Shown here: positions 62,489-64,000 of the stretch, piece by piece
How the letters are laid out: each line of letters starts with the position of its first letter
Position numbering within the stretch: the stretch's first letter is position 1
NCBI GenBank assembly: GCA_017420755.1
Contig: JAFQOG010000029.1
Coordinates: 186,001 to 250,000, forward strand
DNA length: 64,000 nt
Direction of reading: 5' to 3'
DNA from: Clostridia bacterium
GTDB lineage: Bacteria > Bacillota > Clostridia > Oscillospirales > CAG-272
Notes under the pieces: model-generated
Seen by the model: the letters and a program-made list of their open reading frames with translations, nothing else
What the model was told of the DNA's origin: nothing
Database searches by the model: none
Position numbers and translations under genes: made by a program

Positions 62489-62566
62489 TCTTCCTACGCC
62501 GGCATTATCCGTATCAGGTTAAAGGGTTTGGAAATTTCCATCTCAGCCTTGACAGCACCCCTGAAT
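62489..62566 (-). promoter_or_regulatory. TPP riboswitch aptamer controlling thiT
   Basis: On the minus strand the conserved THI-box blocks occur in order: AGGGGTGCTG, GGCTGAGAT, ACCCTTTAACCTGAT, GGATAATGCCGGCGTAGGAA. These match the two-armed TPP aptamer closely. It senses thiamine pyrophosphate and shuts off thiamine uptake. Confidence 0.97.
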
Positions 62567-62587
62567 ATTTAATTGTGCGATGAATGA

Positions 62588-62616
62588 ATTTTATCACAAT
62601 ATTACTCTATTGTCAA
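62588..62616 (-). promoter_or_regulatory. Promoter of the riboswitch-thiT unit
   Basis: TTGACA (62611-62616) and TAAAAT (62588-62593) are separated by 17 bp. The -35 lies inside the last codons of thiN, so thiN itself is not under the riboswitch. Confidence 0.82.
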
Positions 62617-63240
62617 GTGATTTTCATAATTTTTCTTTGATGTATGCAAAATAAGAGTTCCTTTTTCTACAGAAACGGTTGATTTTTTGCCTACAAACTC
62701 GTTGCTCACCCCAAGAGGAGCTTTATTTTCAAGGATAGCTCCATCAAGCTCATACAAAAGTCCTTTTTCAAAAACGCCCAACGCCTCATCATCAAAGGAA
62801 AAAACAGAAATTCTGCCACTCGCATTAGAATCAAAGCTTACACCTGAATTTGTGATGGCAAAAACGACATTTTCATTATCAAAAAATGCAATATCAATAC
62901 TCTCTTTAGAATATTTTGCAAGTAAGGCAATATTTGCAATAGTATGGTCGAGTGCTCCACCAATCGCACCATAAATTCTAATATTTCTATATCCCTGCTC
63001 TATGGCATATTTTATCGCAAGCTCACAGTCGGTATAGTCCTTTTTCACAGGAAATCTTATTATATTTTCACAAGCTATCTCTCCCTCATAGGAGTCAAAG
63101 TCGCCTATTACGGCATTAGGCTGTATTTTATTTGATTTAAGAACTAAATATCCTCTATCAGCACCTATAATAAAATCAGTCGAATCGGGATTAAAATCAA
63201 GAATGCAATCAAGCGCACATACAATATAACAAATGTTCAT
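62602..63240 (-). CDS. thiN: Thiamine pyrophosphokinase
   Basis: This enzyme converts thiamine to TPP using ATP. The N-terminal domain shows IIGADRGYLVL, the key PNAVIGDFDSYEG and FPVKKDYTDCELAIKYA motifs, then GAIGGALDHTIANI; a small beta domain follows. The 212-residue length is standard. AAAGGA precedes the ATG. Together with ThiT this forms a salvage route from imported thiamine to TPP. Confidence 0.95.
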   Translation of the reverse strand: MNICYIVCALDCILDFNPDSTDFIIGADRGYLVLKSNKIQPNAVIGDFDSYEGEIACENIIRFPVKKDYTDCELAIKYAIEQGYRNIRIYGAIGGALDHTIANIALLAKYSKESIDIAFFDNENVVFAITNSGVSFDSNASGRISVFSFDDEALGVFEKGLLYELDGAILENKAPLGVSNEFVGKKSTVSVEKGTLILHTSKKNYENHLTIE

Positions 63241-63373
63241 TTTTTATCCTTTGGTATAATCAAATTTTTGATATTGAAGCAATAGATTTGAGATTCAGCT
63301 ACACTTCCATTTAAATTCTAACACATTTCTTACTAAATGTAAATATTTTTGTCCAAATTAACACATATGCTAT

Positions 63374-63452
63374 AAATATAGAAAACGCTTATTTATGAGA
63401 GTCAAGTGATTTCTTAATGACTGCGTTCGAGTCCCTGCATTCATATTCACCA
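63374..63452 (+). pseudogene. Possible decayed tRNA gene or tRNA 3'-end fragment
   Basis: On the plus strand GTTCGAGTCCCTG followed 14 nt later by ACCA resembles a T arm and acceptor end. The acceptor strands AAATATA and CATATTC pair at 5 of 7 positions, and the T stem at 3 of 5. D and anticodon arms are not convincing. It is followed by a terminator with a T-run on this strand. The TTCGAGTCCCTG string is shared with the intact tRNA on the other strand. Confidence 0.3.
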
Positions 63453-63489
63453 AATAAAAAAGGTAGGCGTAAAACCTACCTTTTTTATT
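63453..63489. terminator. Bidirectional terminator at the tRNA 3' end
   Basis: AAATAAAAAAGGTAGG pairs with CCTACCTTTTTTATTT, giving T-runs in both directions. It ends the CAU-anticodon tRNA on the minus strand and would end the tRNA-like segment on the plus strand. Confidence 0.85.
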
Positions 63490-63566
63490 TGGTGGACCAA
63501 CAGGGACTCGAACCCCGGACCGACCGGTTATGAGCCGGTTGCTCTAACCAACTGAGCTATTGGTCC
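63490..63566 (-). tRNA. tRNA with CAU anticodon (Met or lysidine-modified Ile2), CCA encoded
   Basis: Acceptor arms GGACCAA and TTGGTCC pair fully; the D arm has AGCTCAGTTGGTTAGAGC; the anticodon stem CCGG/CCGG encloses CTCATAA (anticodon CAT); the T loop is TTCGAGT. The 77-nt gene encodes CCA. The features do not decide between elongator Met and tRNA-Ile2 read through lysidine; it is not an initiator because the acceptor end is fully paired. Confidence 0.93.
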
Positions 63567-63665
63567 TTTGCGTGACTTGAGGTCACGCATTATATTTTAC
63601 ACATTAATTTGTGATTTGTCAATACTTTTTTCAAAAATGTTTCAAATAATTTATGTTTATCTTAT

Positions 63666-64000
63666 TTACTCTAAAACAACCTTGCTTTTATTGCTCATCA
63701 TTCTCTTCTTTACTATTTTATAGCAAACGATGTAAGTTATGACAAGTGCAACATTTGTTATAACCCATGTAATTGGATGAACAAGATATAGAGTACTGAG
63801 CGAAGGATACATTTTAAATATAGTATAAATCCAAATAATTCTTATTCCACAAGCACCAAAAAGCGCAATAAGTGACGGAGCTGTGCTATATCCTAATCCT
63901 CTGATTGCGCCCGGCATAACTCCCATAATTCCCGCCAAAAAATAAATTGGAAATGTAATTTTTAGTCTATCGTAACCGTAAACTAATGCGATTGGATTGT
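63666..64000 (-). CDS. MATE-family transporter, C-terminal part (runs off right edge)
   Basis: The frame is open from base 64000 to the stop at 63666 (111 codons). It includes NPIALVYGYDRLKI, then LAGIMGVMPGAIRGLGYST, ALFGACGIRIIWIY and a final membrane helix (NVALVITYIVCYKIV), which match the C-terminal helices of MATE drug/sodium antiporters. An internal TTG at 63938 is not the start. Substrate unknown; multidrug export is only the usual guess. Confidence 0.85.
   Translation of the reverse strand, partial: NPIALVYGYDRLKITFPIYFLAGIMGVMPGAIRGLGYSTAPSLIALFGACGIRIIWIYTIFKMYPSLSTLYLVHPITWVITNVALVITYIVCYKIVKKRMMSNKSKVVLE

Noticed and set aside
1..64000. CRISPR arrays, insertion sequences, prophage or rRNA genes
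   Set aside because: No regularly spaced direct repeats, transposase or integrase motifs, phage structural genes or rRNA sequence were seen on reading both strands.

Overview
This 64 kb window is chromosomal DNA from a low-GC, endospore-forming member of the Clostridia (Bacillota), most likely an uncultured gut commensal. Several things point there: the sporulation genes yabP, yabQ and a SpoVB/YabM-type flippase; consensus sigma-A promoters, nearly all with a 17-bp spacer; strong GGAGG ribosome sites with many TTG starts; a TPP riboswitch with ThiT; a GlgC/GlgD pair; and L-fucose isomerase. I see no phage, insertion sequence, plasmid or CRISPR array. Most genes lie on the minus strand in long, tightly packed operons.

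Layout. 1-8.2 kb: a genome-maintenance operon read leftward, dprA-topA-plsX-rnc-radical SAM-smc, with smc cut by the left edge. 8.2-10.4 kb: an rRNA methyltransferase, then infC-rpmI-rplT, preceded by a perfect promoter, a structured leader and an attenuator; infC appears to start at AUU. 10.5-16.3 kb: gltX, glnS and a domain-permuted GH3 glycosidase. 16.4-26.7 kb: a complete glycogen operon (glgB-glgC-glgD-glgA-glgP and a GH13 amylase). 26.7-29.4 kb: a GNAT acetyltransferase divergent from proC and a YesL-like membrane protein.

29.4-32.3 kb is the accessory island: one 764-residue adenine-type DNA methyltransferase with nuclease-like residues at its N-terminus, a well-delimited ~208-nt structured non-coding RNA with its own promoter and terminator, and tRNA-Pro(GGG). 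This is the least explained part of the window. 32.3-36 kb: a DUF1540 protein, yabQ, yabP, rqcP, hup and the SpoVB-like flippase. 36-46.2 kb: a long operon starting at a cdaA promoter (cdaA-cdaR-FAD protein-recJ-relA-dtd-hemZ-kinase-spoVB-like), which couples c-di-AMP and (p)ppGpp signalling with DNA repair and tRNA proofreading. 46.2-49.1 kb: a DUF6873 protein, rpmB and a MutS-like ATPase.

49-63.2 kb holds short, individually promoted units: a sugar isomerase, a lipase-like protein, a VTC-domain/DUF4956 pair, a lipoprotein, a PH-like protein with a GHL6 glycosidase, an SDR, a DUF975 protein, a helical protein under a forespore-type promoter, a DUF6273 gene remnant, fucI with a nucleotidyltransferase, a hydrolase, thiT with its TPP riboswitch, and thiN. 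The right end holds a CAU-anticodon tRNA, a possible decayed tRNA facing it, and the C-terminus of a MATE-type transporter.

All functions are inferred from reading translated sequence and motifs; no database search was possible. Where an upstream in-frame start disagrees with the ribosome site, promoter or an intervening terminator, I give the start that the sequence supports.
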